Under the pieces are notes generated by a model that worked only from the letters and a program-made list of their open reading frames with translations, did no database searches and was not told where the DNA came from. Shown one piece after another: positions 34,848-43,963 of a DNA stretch of 64,000 bases (within the stretch, counting starts at the first letter, position 1; the number at the start of each line of letters is the position of its first letter). Made by a program: the position numbers and the translations under genes. This DNA is from an uncultured Parabacteroides sp. (GTDB lineage: Bacteria; Bacteroidota; Bacteroidia; Bacteroidales; Tannerellaceae): contig CAKUZF010000009.1 of assembly GCA_934718155.1 (NCBI GenBank), forward strand, positions 17,535-81,534, given 5' to 3'.

Positions 34848-37094
34848 TCAAAGGCGTATTTTCCATGTCCGCTTTTGTTGGCCTTGGCGAATGGTGAGGA
34901 GGTGGATTCCTTTGGAACCGCTCGAAAGGCGCAGGGTGTTATCCGCCCCATGCATTGTTCCTTCCTCGACGCTCCTTCCGTCGGGCGTAAGCAGCTGGTA
35001 GATGGCTCCCGCCTCCGGATGAGGCAACCAAATGCGATAGAGTCCCGGACCTTCTTGTGCCAAAAGCGGCTGCTCGGTCTCGGAGGCGATGGGGGCGTTG
35101 CTCGTTTGGCTGGCGTATTGTACAACGGGGTCGACAAACAGAGCTGTGCTGTAGCCGATGCCGGTTGCTGTCGTAGCGGGCTGCCAACCTTGGGCGGTCT
35201 TGAGCCAGGCCGTGTTGTGCGAGGTGATTCCCTTCGGGAGGCTGTAGGCCGCAAAATGGGTTCCCTCGGGCATTTCGTGCCATTGGTAGCCTACATAGAA
35301 TGTGCCATTCACCGTGACGGGCTGGGCGAAATGAATAAAGCTCTCTTGTGTGCGATCGAGCGACTTAGGTGTGCTTGTGAAAGTCTCGCTCTGATAATGG
35401 GTGTAGGAGGGCTTGAAGCGTTCCTTATATAATAAGGTGGAGGGGCTGGGATGACCGTCGTAGACGGCGACCTCTACCTCCATGTTCGCATAGGCCTTGC
35501 CGCAGGGGGGAGTGACCAGGTAGACACCATGCAAGATGGCCTCGCTGTGGGTCTGGTAGGCTTCGGCTGCGCCTGTGAACCCCAATTCGTTATTGCCAAA
35601 GAGAGGCGTTTCGCTCGGTGCGTTGTAGTAGGCCACTTCTGCCTCCTCCTGTCGTCCAGACTGGGCGATGTTGCTCAAGCGGTAGGCCGGCGAGGCGGCA
35701 TAGGGGTCGAGACTGGCACATGACTTACGGTTGTCGCCTGTCGGGTTGAGCCAATGTTTCAGCTGGCGAGCCGGATCGGCCTGCCTATCCCATGTGGCGG
35801 AGAGGCGGAAGTAATAATCGTCTTTGGGCGAGCTCGACGTTGAGTTTCCTCCCGTCAGCGCGCCGATCACCTCGCCTTGTGCATTAAACAGCGGACTGCC
35901 TGATGAGCCTGCATAGGTGTAGCCCACTTGCCAAATCGGCACATGCCAATGTGCCCTGTCGTAGAAGTCGACGGCACTTATCTTGAAGTCGGATGCCTCT
36001 ATCTCGTCGGCGGAGCAGAAACGTTTCACCGAATACTGCGGATGGTGTATCCCGATAAACGGAGCTCCCGAAGGCATCTCGGAGAGATCCCATCCCGCAT
36101 AAAAGGGTTGGTAATAGACGGGAGGTGTTTCGAGCAGTTCCAAAAGGGCCATGTCGCCCCGCTCATCTACGGCCCGGAAGTGGGCGGAGGCGGTGGTTAG
36201 CTCTTCTGTGCCTCTGCGGATGGGGCCGCAGAAGGGGCTTTCGTATTGATAGAAGCAGACTATGCGCCCTGCGATCTCCTCGTAGTCGGGGTTTTTAAGC
36301 TGAAACTGCTTGTTCAGGCAATGCGATGCGGTCAGGAGATAGGGCTTGCCATCGTTGTTGCTGTTGTTGATCAGTGTGGCCGTGCAACCTACCGTGCCAT
36401 CTACAACCAGCAAGACCACACTGCGGCGAATCTGATCGAGGATGGCTTGGCTGTCTTGATAGCAAACGACAGCAGGAGAGGCACTGTTGGCACTATTGTT
36501 CTCGATCGGCTCTAACCCGCGCAGGGAACGGTAGCCGTGGTTTACTTCGCCAATCCGCAGTCGGCCATGGAAGGGGGCGTTGGCAGGCTCTTGATACTCG
36601 ATGATGAGGCTGTCGCCCTCGATCGGAGCTACGGGCAATAGGCCTAACTCCGAATTGTTCAGGTGATTGAAAGCACCCAACACTTGCCGCTGCTTGGCAT
36701 CGTAGAGAAAGAGCTGCGCCCCTTCGGGCAGGTGATACTCGCTAAACAGCACATTGATGGATAACGCTCCGGGCGAATGGATGCCCAAACGCCACACGCT
36801 GGTTCCATCGGCCGTCGTGAAGCGAATGCCGGCATTGTCGGGCGTATAGTCGGTGAGGAACTTATAAGCGAAGCGCAGGCCATTGCGCAGGTCGGTTTGT
36901 TCGAGCGAGTCGATGCGCAATTGCTCCTGCAGGTCGAAGGCGGGCAGGGATTGAAACAGCTGCGACTCGGCCTTCGTGCTGCGCAGCGAGGCAAGAGGCA
37001 AAGGCTGTCCGCCATGGCTCACCTGAGCCGATAAGGGCCATGCGGCAATGCAGCCCACGGCCAGAACGAGGTTTCTGAAAGATAGCAATTTCAT
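34848..37094 (-). CDS. Secreted S1-family serine peptidase with T9SS sorting domain
   Basis: About 748 residues from the start at 37094 ('MKLLSFRNLVLAV'). A signal peptide ends near 'WPLSAQ' and is followed by a propeptide-like domain. The trypsin-fold triad is visible: His in 'LLTASHCLN', Asp in 'RGDMALLELL' and Ser in 'AGSSGSPLFNA', as in lysyl-endopeptidase-like enzymes. A beta-rich domain follows. The last ~80 residues look like a type A T9SS tail ('YQLLTPDGRSVEEG', then 'SKGIHLLTIRQGQQKRTWKI'). It is therefore likely exported through the outer membrane by T9SS and anchored or released there. Confidence 0.85.
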   Translation of the reverse strand: MKLLSFRNLVLAVGCIAAWPLSAQVSHGGQPLPLASLRSTKAESQLFQSLPAFDLQEQLRIDSLEQTDLRNGLRFAYKFLTDYTPDNAGIRFTTADGTSVWRLGIHSPGALSINVLFSEYHLPEGAQLFLYDAKQRQVLGAFNHLNNSELGLLPVAPIEGDSLIIEYQEPANAPFHGRLRIGEVNHGYRSLRGLEPIENNSANSASPAVVCYQDSQAILDQIRRSVVLLVVDGTVGCTATLINNSNNDGKPYLLTASHCLNKQFQLKNPDYEEIAGRIVCFYQYESPFCGPIRRGTEELTTASAHFRAVDERGDMALLELLETPPVYYQPFYAGWDLSEMPSGAPFIGIHHPQYSVKRFCSADEIEASDFKISAVDFYDRAHWHVPIWQVGYTYAGSSGSPLFNAQGEVIGALTGGNSTSSSPKDDYYFRLSATWDRQADPARQLKHWLNPTGDNRKSCASLDPYAASPAYRLSNIAQSGRQEEAEVAYYNAPSETPLFGNNELGFTGAAEAYQTHSEAILHGVYLVTPPCGKAYANMEVEVAVYDGHPSPSTLLYKERFKPSYTHYQSETFTSTPKSLDRTQESFIHFAQPVTVNGTFYVGYQWHEMPEGTHFAAYSLPKGITSHNTAWLKTAQGWQPATTATGIGYSTALFVDPVVQYASQTSNAPIASETEQPLLAQEGPGLYRIWLPHPEAGAIYQLLTPDGRSVEEGTMHGADNTLRLSSGSKGIHLLTIRQGQQKRTWKIRL

Positions 37095-37100
37095 AATCGC

Positions 37101-37108
37101 CAAAAATA
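37101..37108 (-). promoter_or_regulatory. -7 element of the S1 peptidase
   Basis: TATTTTTG on the minus strand only a few bases before the start codon, implying a very short leader. A second TATTTTTG on the plus strand nearby points the other way. Confidence 0.35.
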
Positions 37109-37203
37109 GTTATTTTTGCGAATGCCTCCTAATGAGAGAGTACGAAATCAACAATTTATTCTGATTTAGCGGGGAAGCGCAACCAACTATCCGCTTTTTT
37201 TGC

Positions 37204-37211
37204 TAAGTTTG
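37204..37211 (+). promoter_or_regulatory. -7 element of the fumarase gene
   Basis: TAAGTTTG about 50 bp before the start codon. No -33 match at 19 bp. Confidence 0.45.
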
Positions 37212-37262
37212 CGAGTCGGAAAGATATACCTATAATAATAACATAAACTAATATTAGCAGTT

Positions 37263-38891
37263 ATGGCAACACCTCCGTTTCATTACGAGCCGATGTTCCA
37301 GAAGGGACCGGACAAGACAGAGTATTATTTGCTTACAAAAGACTATGTTTCCGTCTCTGAGTTTGAGGGGAAACCGATTTTGAAGATCGCTAAAGAGGGT
37401 TTGACCGCTATGGCAAACGCTGCTTTCCGCGATGTATCGTTCATGTTGCGCCGTTCGCACAATGAGCAGGTAGCCAAGATCCTGAGCGATCCCGAGGCCA
37501 GCGACAACGATAAATATGTAGCATTGACTTTCCTCCGCAACGCTGAGGTTTCGGTCAAGGGCAAACTGCCCCTTTGCCAAGACACGGGTACGGCGATTAT
37601 CCATGGCGAGAAGGGTCAGCAGGTATGGACTGGCTATTGCGACGAAGAGGCTCTTTCAGAGGGCGTGTTCAAGACCTATACCGAGGAGAACCTACGCTAC
37701 TCACAGAACGCTCCCCTCAACATGTATGAGGAGGTCAACACAAAGTGCAACTTGCCGGCTCAGATCGACATCGAGGCTACTGAGGGCATGGAGTATGAGT
37801 TCCTTTGCGTGACGAAGGGCGGCGGCTCGGCCAACAAGACCTATCTGTATCAAGAGACAAAGGCGGTGTTGAACCCCAACACACTGGTGCCTTTCTTGAT
37901 CGAGAAGATGAAGACACTCGGCACAGCGGCTTGTCCTCCTTACCACGTGGCTTTTGTGATTGGAGGTACTTCGGCTGAGAAGAACTTGCTGACAGTGAAG
38001 CTGGCTTCTACCCATTTCTACGACGAGTTGCCTACTACGGGTAATGAGTTCGGCCGCGCTTTCCGCGACGTAGAGCTGGAGAAGAAGGTGCTTGAGGAGG
38101 CTTATAAGATTGGTTTGGGTGCGCAGTTCGGCGGTAAGTATATGGCCCACGATATCCGCATCGTGCGTTTGCCTCGCCACGGCGCTTCTTGCCCGATTGG
38201 TTTGGGCGTAAGCTGCTCGGCCGACAGAAACATCAAGTGTAAGATCAATAAGGATGGTATCTGGATTGAGAAACTCGACTCAAACCCCACGGAGCTGATT
38301 CCGGAGGAGTTGCGTCAGGCAGGCGAGGGCGATGCAGTGAAGATCGACTTGAACCAGCCGATGGCCGACATCCTGAAGATCCTCGATAAGTATCCTGTTG
38401 CTACACGCCTCTCATTGAATGGTACGATCATCGTTGGTCGCGACATCGCGCATGCGAAACTGAAGGAGCGTCTGGATCGTGGCGAGGAGCTCCCGCAGTA
38501 CATCAAAGACCATCCTATCTACTACGCAGGTCCGGCAAAGACTCCGGCAGGCATGGCTTGTGGCTCTATGGGCCCGACGACGGCAGGTCGTATGGATCCC
38601 TACGTGGATCTCTTCCAGAGCCATGGCGGCAGCATGATTATGTTGGCGAAGGGCAACCGCAGCCAGCAGGTGACCGATGCTTGTAAGAAGCATGGTGGTT
38701 TCTACTTGGGCTCAATCGGTGGTCCGGCGGCTATCTTGGCGCAGAACAACATCAAGAGCATCGAGTGTGTTGAATATCCGGAGTTGGGTATGGAGGCTAT
38801 CTGGAAGATCGAGGTGGTTGACTTCCCGGCATTTATCTTGGTTGACAACAAGGGTAACGATTTCTTCAAGCAGTTGAAGCCCCGTTGCTAA
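37263..38891 (+). CDS. Fumarate hydratase, class I (Fe-S type)
   Basis: A 542-residue cytoplasmic enzyme interconverting fumarate and malate with an oxygen-sensitive 4Fe-4S cluster. 'LCQDTGTAIIHGEKG' carries the first cluster Cys, and the C-terminal beta domain has 'GPAKTPAGMACGSMGPTTAG'. Length and order match the single-chain class I form (FumA/FumB type). It supplies fumarate to the reductase encoded at 52-55.5 kb. It is monocistronic with its own terminator. Confidence 0.95.
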   Translation: MATPPFHYEPMFQKGPDKTEYYLLTKDYVSVSEFEGKPILKIAKEGLTAMANAAFRDVSFMLRRSHNEQVAKILSDPEASDNDKYVALTFLRNAEVSVKGKLPLCQDTGTAIIHGEKGQQVWTGYCDEEALSEGVFKTYTEENLRYSQNAPLNMYEEVNTKCNLPAQIDIEATEGMEYEFLCVTKGGGSANKTYLYQETKAVLNPNTLVPFLIEKMKTLGTAACPPYHVAFVIGGTSAEKNLLTVKLASTHFYDELPTTGNEFGRAFRDVELEKKVLEEAYKIGLGAQFGGKYMAHDIRIVRLPRHGASCPIGLGVSCSADRNIKCKINKDGIWIEKLDSNPTELIPEELRQAGEGDAVKIDLNQPMADILKILDKYPVATRLSLNGTIIVGRDIAHAKLKERLDRGEELPQYIKDHPIYYAGPAKTPAGMACGSMGPTTAGRMDPYVDLFQSHGGSMIMLAKGNRSQQVTDACKKHGGFYLGSIGGPAAILAQNNIKSIECVEYPELGMEAIWKIEVVDFPAFILVDNKGNDFFKQLKPRC

Positions 38892-38910
38892 TACGCTGAA
38901 GTTTGACGAT

Positions 38911-38945
38911 AAAGGCCCCGGCTCGTAAGAGTTGGGGCTTTTTTT
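38911..38945 (+). terminator. Terminator of the fumarase gene
   Basis: A GCCCC.../...GGGGC stem of about nine base pairs with a short GTAA loop, followed by seven T. Confidence 0.8.
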
Positions 38946-39011
38946 GTTGCGTGCGGCTTTGTTTTCGGTTCACGCACCGGCGGAGACTTGTCTTTCGGAC
39001 AGCGGAACGAA

Positions 39012-39455
39012 TCAGGGCGCTACGAGATAGACGAACTCCATCCAAACCCAATAGCGGATGGCCTTCCCGATAAACATCGAGATGGCAACGACATAGACAT
39101 TGGCACGCAAAAAGCCGAGTGCCACGGCGATGAAGTCGCCAATGCCCGGAAGAAAGACAAAGAAGCCCATCCAAGAGCCTTTTCCCTGAATCCACTGTTG
39201 CACCTTTTGCAGCTTCACGGGGTCGAGCTTGAGGTATTTCTCAATCCATTCGGTTTTGCCAAGCATGCCGAGCCAGTAACAGCTCATACCTCCTAAGAAG
39301 TTGCCCAATGTGGCGGCAATCATACAGGGCCAATAGGCGGAGCCCGCTAAGAGCACACCGGTTAACACAACCTCGCTGCTGAATGGAAGCACAGTAGCGG
39401 CTAAAAAAGAGGCGATAAACACGCCGATGAATCCGTAGGCAATTAAGAATTCCAT
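39012..39455 (-). CDS. YqaA-family (DedA/SNARE-associated) inner-membrane protein
   Basis: A 147-residue membrane protein with about four hydrophobic segments. 'SSEVVLTGVLLAGSAYWP' and 'ATLGNFLGGMSCYWLG' are the conserved re-entrant motifs of the YqaA/DedA group, and 'FLPGIGDFIAVALGFLR' is the second. Such proteins are linked to lipid-carrier or phospholipid flipping. It overlaps the upstream membrane protein gene by 13 bp, so the two are probably translated together. Confidence 0.85.
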   Translation of the reverse strand: MEFLIAYGFIGVFIASFLAATVLPFSSEVVLTGVLLAGSAYWPCMIAATLGNFLGGMSCYWLGMLGKTEWIEKYLKLDPVKLQKVQQWIQGKGSWMGFFVFLPGIGDFIAVALGFLRANVYVVAISMFIGKAIRYWVWMEFVYLVAP

Positions 39456-40450
39456 AAACGAAAAAGCAATAACGATACGTATAATAAGATCGACAGATAG
39501 AACGACCAGTAGAGGTATCTCCCTCGTTTCACGGTAAAGAAGTGGGCGATCAAGAGGGCTGCGGGAATGCAGCTAATCTCTAAGAACTCCTCCGAAGATT
39601 GCGCATACAGGAAAAACTGTCCGAACGACCAGCCAAGCATCAGGATCAAAAAGGCGAGGAATTGCCGAGTGCGTAGGTTGTCTTCGTATTCATGAGTCAA
39701 TATGTTGGCGGAGGCCACAACCGAGAGCAGCGCCGTCAACAGGATCTGCATCCAATCCATCAAGTCTGTCCCAACCACATGCATCAGCTGGATTCTCAAC
39801 AACGAGCCGAAGGGCTGCGTGAAGGGGGTGTAGTTGTGGGCATAGACACACCAGCCCAACAAGAACCAATAAACCGTGCTGACACCGAGCAGCGAGGCGA
39901 TGAAAGTGCGAAGCGTGAAGCTCCTGAAGTTGTACATGCCCAACCAGAAGAGGGGGAAGAACCAAAGGATGTGTATCCACAACAGGCTGCCAATGCCGAT
40001 TAGGAATGCGGCGTTGTAGGCTTTGTCGGTCGAGTCGGGGTCGTGATACGACATGAATAGCTGATAAAGCGCCAAGATAAGGCAGAATACAGCCGCCGAG
40101 GTGGCCTTCAACGGGAAGAAATTGGGGTTGCTGCTTGTCAGCAGGGCGAAGAGCAGGAACGGAAGATAGCTCTTCTCTCGAATCAGCACCAAGGCGTAGT
40201 TGGCCCGCTGCACAAAGAATGCGCCTCCCAGCATCAACAGAAAGCCGATCAGGTAAGTCAATAGCTTCCCGGGCATTAAGGCACAAAGGCTATTCCATAA
40301 CGGAGTGGCTGTGACCTCGCCATAGACTGGATAGCCAATGGAGGTGACGTAGCCCAAGAGCCAACAGAAAAGGCAGGCGACCAGCAGAAAGCTGTAGGTC
40401 GCCTGTGTGCCTATCTGATAGCGTTGTCCGTAATAGGAAGATCCTCTCAT
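39443..40450 (-). CDS. Polytopic membrane protein (DUF6427-like)
   Basis: 335 residues from the start at 40450 ('MRGSSYYGQRYQIGT'), which lies 13 bp after the purD stop. The longer frame to 40531 would run into purD. About nine to ten hydrophobic helices are seen. It resembles conserved Bacteroidota membrane proteins found next to purD and glycosyltransferase-like genes. No catalytic motif could be recognised, so a function is not assigned. Confidence 0.65.
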   Translation of the reverse strand: MRGSSYYGQRYQIGTQATYSFLLVACLFCWLLGYVTSIGYPVYGEVTATPLWNSLCALMPGKLLTYLIGFLLMLGGAFFVQRANYALVLIREKSYLPFLLFALLTSSNPNFFPLKATSAAVFCLILALYQLFMSYHDPDSTDKAYNAAFLIGIGSLLWIHILWFFPLFWLGMYNFRSFTLRTFIASLLGVSTVYWFLLGWCVYAHNYTPFTQPFGSLLRIQLMHVVGTDLMDWMQILLTALLSVVASANILTHEYEDNLRTRQFLAFLILMLGWSFGQFFLYAQSSEEFLEISCIPAALLIAHFFTVKRGRYLYWSFYLSILLYVSLLLFRLWNS

Positions 40451-40463
40451 GCGATAGGTGGAG

Positions 40464-41735
40464 TTAGAGGTCGAAGCCGATATCGCTGCGGAAATACTTC
40501 TTATCGAATTGAATCGTTTTTGCTCCCGCAAACGACTTGGCCAAAGCCTCCTCCTTGTTCGCTCCGTAGGAGCTGACTGCGATCACACGTCCGCCATTCG
40601 TGAGCAACTGACCGTCGGCCAGCTTTGTGCCCGCATGGAAAACGATGCTATCGGGGTCTACCTGGTCGATGCCACTGATAACCTTGCCCTTCTCGTATGC
40701 CTCAGGATAACCTCCGCTCACCAGCATTACGGTCACGGCAGCACGGGGGTCTTCCTTCAGTTCGCACTGGGCCAACGTGCCGGCAGCTACACCCTCCATC
40801 AACTCGACCAAGTCGCTGGCAATACGCAGCATGACAACCTCCGTCTCGGGATCGCCCATGCGGCAATTGTATTCGATCACCATCGGCTCGCCCTTCACAT
40901 TGATCAAGCCTAAGAAGATGAATCCCTTATAGTCGATGCCTTCGGCTTGCAGTCCCTCAATCGTAGGACGGATGATGCGGCTATCTACCTTCTGCATAAA
41001 CTGCTCGTCGGCGAATGGAACGGGCGAAACGGCACCCATACCGCCTGTGTTGAGGCCTACGTTTCCCTCGCCAATGCGCTTGTAGTCTTTCGCTACGGGA
41101 AGCACCTTATAGTCTTTGCCGTCGGTCAAGACAAAGACAGAGCACTCAATGCCATCGAGAAACTCCTCAATGACAACCGTCTTGCTGGCATCGCCAAACA
41201 TACCGCCCAGCATGTCGCCTAACTCTTTCTTTGCCTCCTCTAAGTTGTCGATAATCAGCACGCCTTTGCCTGCAGCTAAGCCATCGGCTTTCAGCACATA
41301 AGGAGCCTCCAACTCTTCCAAGAAGGCATAACCTTCGGCCAAGTTCTCGGCAGAGATGCTCTTGTAGCGTGCAGTCGGGATCTGGTGGCGCATCATGAAC
41401 GCTTTCGCAAAATCCTTGCTGCCCTCCAACTGGGCACCCGCCTTGCTGGGACCGATCACGGGGATTGCGGCCAAAGCAGCATCTTGCTTAAAGTAGTCGT
41501 AGATGCCCTTTACCAAGGGATCCTCAGGGCCGATGACAACCATCTGAACCTGATTGGCCAAGACGAAAGCTTTGATCGCGTCGAAGTCGTCGGCCTTGAT
41601 GTTGACATTGGTTCCAACCAAGGCTGTTCCGGCGTTGCCGGGTGCGATAAACAACTGATCCACTTTCGGGCTTTGTGCGATTTTCCAGGCGATAGCATGC
41701 TCACGTCCGCCTGAACCTACCAATAAGATATTCAT
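40464..41735 (-). CDS. purD: Phosphoribosylamine-glycine ligase
   Basis: A 423-residue ATP-grasp enzyme of purine synthesis that joins phosphoribosylamine and glycine. It has the start 'MNILLVGSGGREHAIAWK', the ATP-grasp 'VLKADGLAAGKGVLI' and the metal region 'VIEYNCRMGDPETEVVM'. It heads a short run with the two membrane proteins downstream. The prolyl peptidase upstream ends 29 bp before it. Confidence 0.97.
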   Translation of the reverse strand: MNILLVGSGGREHAIAWKIAQSPKVDQLFIAPGNAGTALVGTNVNIKADDFDAIKAFVLANQVQMVVIGPEDPLVKGIYDYFKQDAALAAIPVIGPSKAGAQLEGSKDFAKAFMMRHQIPTARYKSISAENLAEGYAFLEELEAPYVLKADGLAAGKGVLIIDNLEEAKKELGDMLGGMFGDASKTVVIEEFLDGIECSVFVLTDGKDYKVLPVAKDYKRIGEGNVGLNTGGMGAVSPVPFADEQFMQKVDSRIIRPTIEGLQAEGIDYKGFIFLGLINVKGEPMVIEYNCRMGDPETEVVMLRIASDLVELMEGVAAGTLAQCELKEDPRAAVTVMLVSGGYPEAYEKGKVISGIDQVDPDSIVFHAGTKLADGQLLTNGGRVIAVSSYGANKEEALAKSFAGAKTIQFDKKYFRSDIGFDL

Positions 41736-41764
41736 AGTCTCTATACTTTAGTTTTATCGTGTTA

Positions 41765-43963
41765 TTATTTGAGGTAATCGTCGAAGTATCGGGTGATCTT
41801 CTCGTGCAGATGCGGACGATCCTTGCCGATGACATTGTGCTCATGACCGGGATAAACGAAATAATCCGGATAGGTGTTGGCCTCTACGCAGGCTTTCAAG
41901 AAGCCTAAGCTGTGCTGCCATACCACGACGGGATCAATATCGCCATGAATCATGAGCAAATGGCCCTTGAGGTTGCCTGCTTTCAATTTCAAGTTGGCAT
42001 TCTTGTAGCCCTCGGGATTGTCTTGCGGACGATCCATGTAACGCTCACCATACATAATCTCATAGTTGCTCCAGTCGATCACGGGACCGCCCGCTACACC
42101 CACCTTAAACACATCGGGATGTGTAAGCATCAGGTTGGTGGTCATGAAGCCGCCATAGCTCCAGCCATGTACGCCGATGCGGTCGGCATCTACGTAGGGC
42201 AGAGATTTCAAGAAGGCGACACCTTGCATCTGGTCGGCCATCTCGTTGACTCCTAAGTTGCGATGAATCACGCTCTCGAACGCATGACCACGGTTGGCTG
42301 AGCCTCGTCCGTCTACCGTGAAAAGCACATAGCCACGAAGTGCCATGTAAATGTCCCAGCCTCGTGCACCTTGCAGCCAGTCGCCTGTGACCAACTGCGC
42401 ATGCGGACCGCCATAGACATAGACAATGGTTGGGTGCTTCTGGCTCTGATCCATATCGGGCGGCAAGGTCAGTCGGTAGTTGAGTCGGGTCTTACCGTCG
42501 GCCGCAAGGATGGTGCCAGTTTGGATCTTTGGCATCCGATAGCCCTTGTAGGGGTCGGGGGCGGTCAGCAAGGTGCGGACCACCGACGCATCCTTCACCC
42601 GCACCAGATCGATCTCGCGCGGAGTGGTGGGAGAGCTGATGTTATCAAGCGCATAATCGCCCTTGGGCGAAAGCTTCCAGCTGTGTACGCCTACCTTCCA
42701 ACTCAAGCAGTTCATTGGTTCCTGCTCTTTGAGGTTGACTTCCCAAATGTAGCGCGTCATGCCGTTGCTGCTCATGCTGGGAGAGACAGGGTGGGGGGCT
42801 GTTCCTTCGAAAATGAGCTTATCGCCTCCTTCGCCGAATCCTAACAGGCGAGTTACGACCCATTCACCTCCGGTTAGTTTGCGCAATTCATTGCCTTCGG
42901 TATCAATAAGGTAGAGATGGTTGTAGCCATCGGCCTCTGTCTGCCAAATGAATTGGTTGGGATTGTTGGGCAAGAAGACGATGGGATGCTGAGGCTCCAC
43001 ATAGCGATGATCGCTCTCGGTGATGAGCACCTTCTCTCGTTCGCCCGTCGCAGCGGAGTAGCGCACCAAGTGCTGCTCGTTTTGCTCGCGATTGAGCTCA
43101 ACGAGATAGATGTGCTGCTCGTCTGGGCTCCAAGCGATATTGGTCAAGTATTTCTCCTTGGGCAACCCCGATTTGAGCCAAACCGTTTTTCCTGTCGCTA
43201 CTTGATAGACACCCACGGTGACCTCATGGCTCTTCATGCCAGCCATGGGATATTTGTGGGGCATCAAAGAGGCGCATCGGCTATTGATGTCGACCAGCGG
43301 ATAGGTTGTTACCATCCGCTCGTCCATACGATAGAATGCCAATGCGGTGCCTTTGGGCGACCAGAAAGTGCCTTTCGAGATACCGAACTCGCGCTGGTGA
43401 ACCGCCTGTCCGCAAACAATGCCCTCTTCCTGCTCGTTGGTGACAACCGTTGTGTCGCCCTCTGATGAAAGCAGATAGAGGTTATTGCCCTGCGTGAAGG
43501 CGAATTGCCTATTAGCCGGACAGAAGTCGAGGTTCTGCCAATTGGCCTTCAAGGCGTAGCGTGCAACGATAGCGCCCTTCTTATAATCGTAATGCAACAG
43601 ACTGCGTTTCTGCGTAAAGGCCAGTATGTGGCTGTTCGCATCCTGATAAGGAACCGTGAAGGAAGGGAGTTGACCTACGGTGGGCAACTCGGCCTTCTGC
43701 AAAGCTTCGTTGAGTTGCGAGCGAGTGAAAAGCACCTGCTCGTTCTTTTCCGGCTTAGCGCCCCACACGCTGTCTCCCTTCGCATAGAAATAGTGATCGC
43801 CACACCAGTTGAGCTGCTTCAGTGTGCGTGGAACAAACCGGCTGTAGCTCTTTCCTCCAGGGATAAGATCATGCAAGGTCAGCTCCTTTTCTTGTGCGGT
43901 GATCGACATAGCCAGCATCCAAAGGGATAGAAACGTCAGTATACGTATTGATTTAATCTTCAT
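41765..43963 (-). CDS. Prolyl di-/tripeptidyl peptidase (S9B, DPP IV/PtpA type)
   Basis: About 732 residues from the start at 43963 ('MKIKSIRILTFLSLW'), with a signal peptide ending 'SITAQ'. The N-terminal two-thirds is a DPP IV-type beta-propeller with the 'EFGISKGTFWSPKG' segment. The catalytic domain has Ser in 'HGWSYGGFMTT', Asp in 'HGDIDPVV' and His in 'YPGHEHNV'. It removes N-terminal X-Pro di- or tripeptides in the periplasm; DPP IV and PtpA cannot be told apart here. The 5' end overlaps the RNA methyltransferase stop by about 11 bp. An apparent 94-codon upstream extension is the antisense-frame shadow of that gene's repetitive tail. Confidence 0.92.
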   Translation of the reverse strand: MKIKSIRILTFLSLWMLAMSITAQEKELTLHDLIPGGKSYSRFVPRTLKQLNWCGDHYFYAKGDSVWGAKPEKNEQVLFTRSQLNEALQKAELPTVGQLPSFTVPYQDANSHILAFTQKRSLLHYDYKKGAIVARYALKANWQNLDFCPANRQFAFTQGNNLYLLSSEGDTTVVTNEQEEGIVCGQAVHQREFGISKGTFWSPKGTALAFYRMDERMVTTYPLVDINSRCASLMPHKYPMAGMKSHEVTVGVYQVATGKTVWLKSGLPKEKYLTNIAWSPDEQHIYLVELNREQNEQHLVRYSAATGEREKVLITESDHRYVEPQHPIVFLPNNPNQFIWQTEADGYNHLYLIDTEGNELRKLTGGEWVVTRLLGFGEGGDKLIFEGTAPHPVSPSMSSNGMTRYIWEVNLKEQEPMNCLSWKVGVHSWKLSPKGDYALDNISSPTTPREIDLVRVKDASVVRTLLTAPDPYKGYRMPKIQTGTILAADGKTRLNYRLTLPPDMDQSQKHPTIVYVYGGPHAQLVTGDWLQGARGWDIYMALRGYVLFTVDGRGSANRGHAFESVIHRNLGVNEMADQMQGVAFLKSLPYVDADRIGVHGWSYGGFMTTNLMLTHPDVFKVGVAGGPVIDWSNYEIMYGERYMDRPQDNPEGYKNANLKLKAGNLKGHLLMIHGDIDPVVVWQHSLGFLKACVEANTYPDYFVYPGHEHNVIGKDRPHLHEKITRYFDDYLK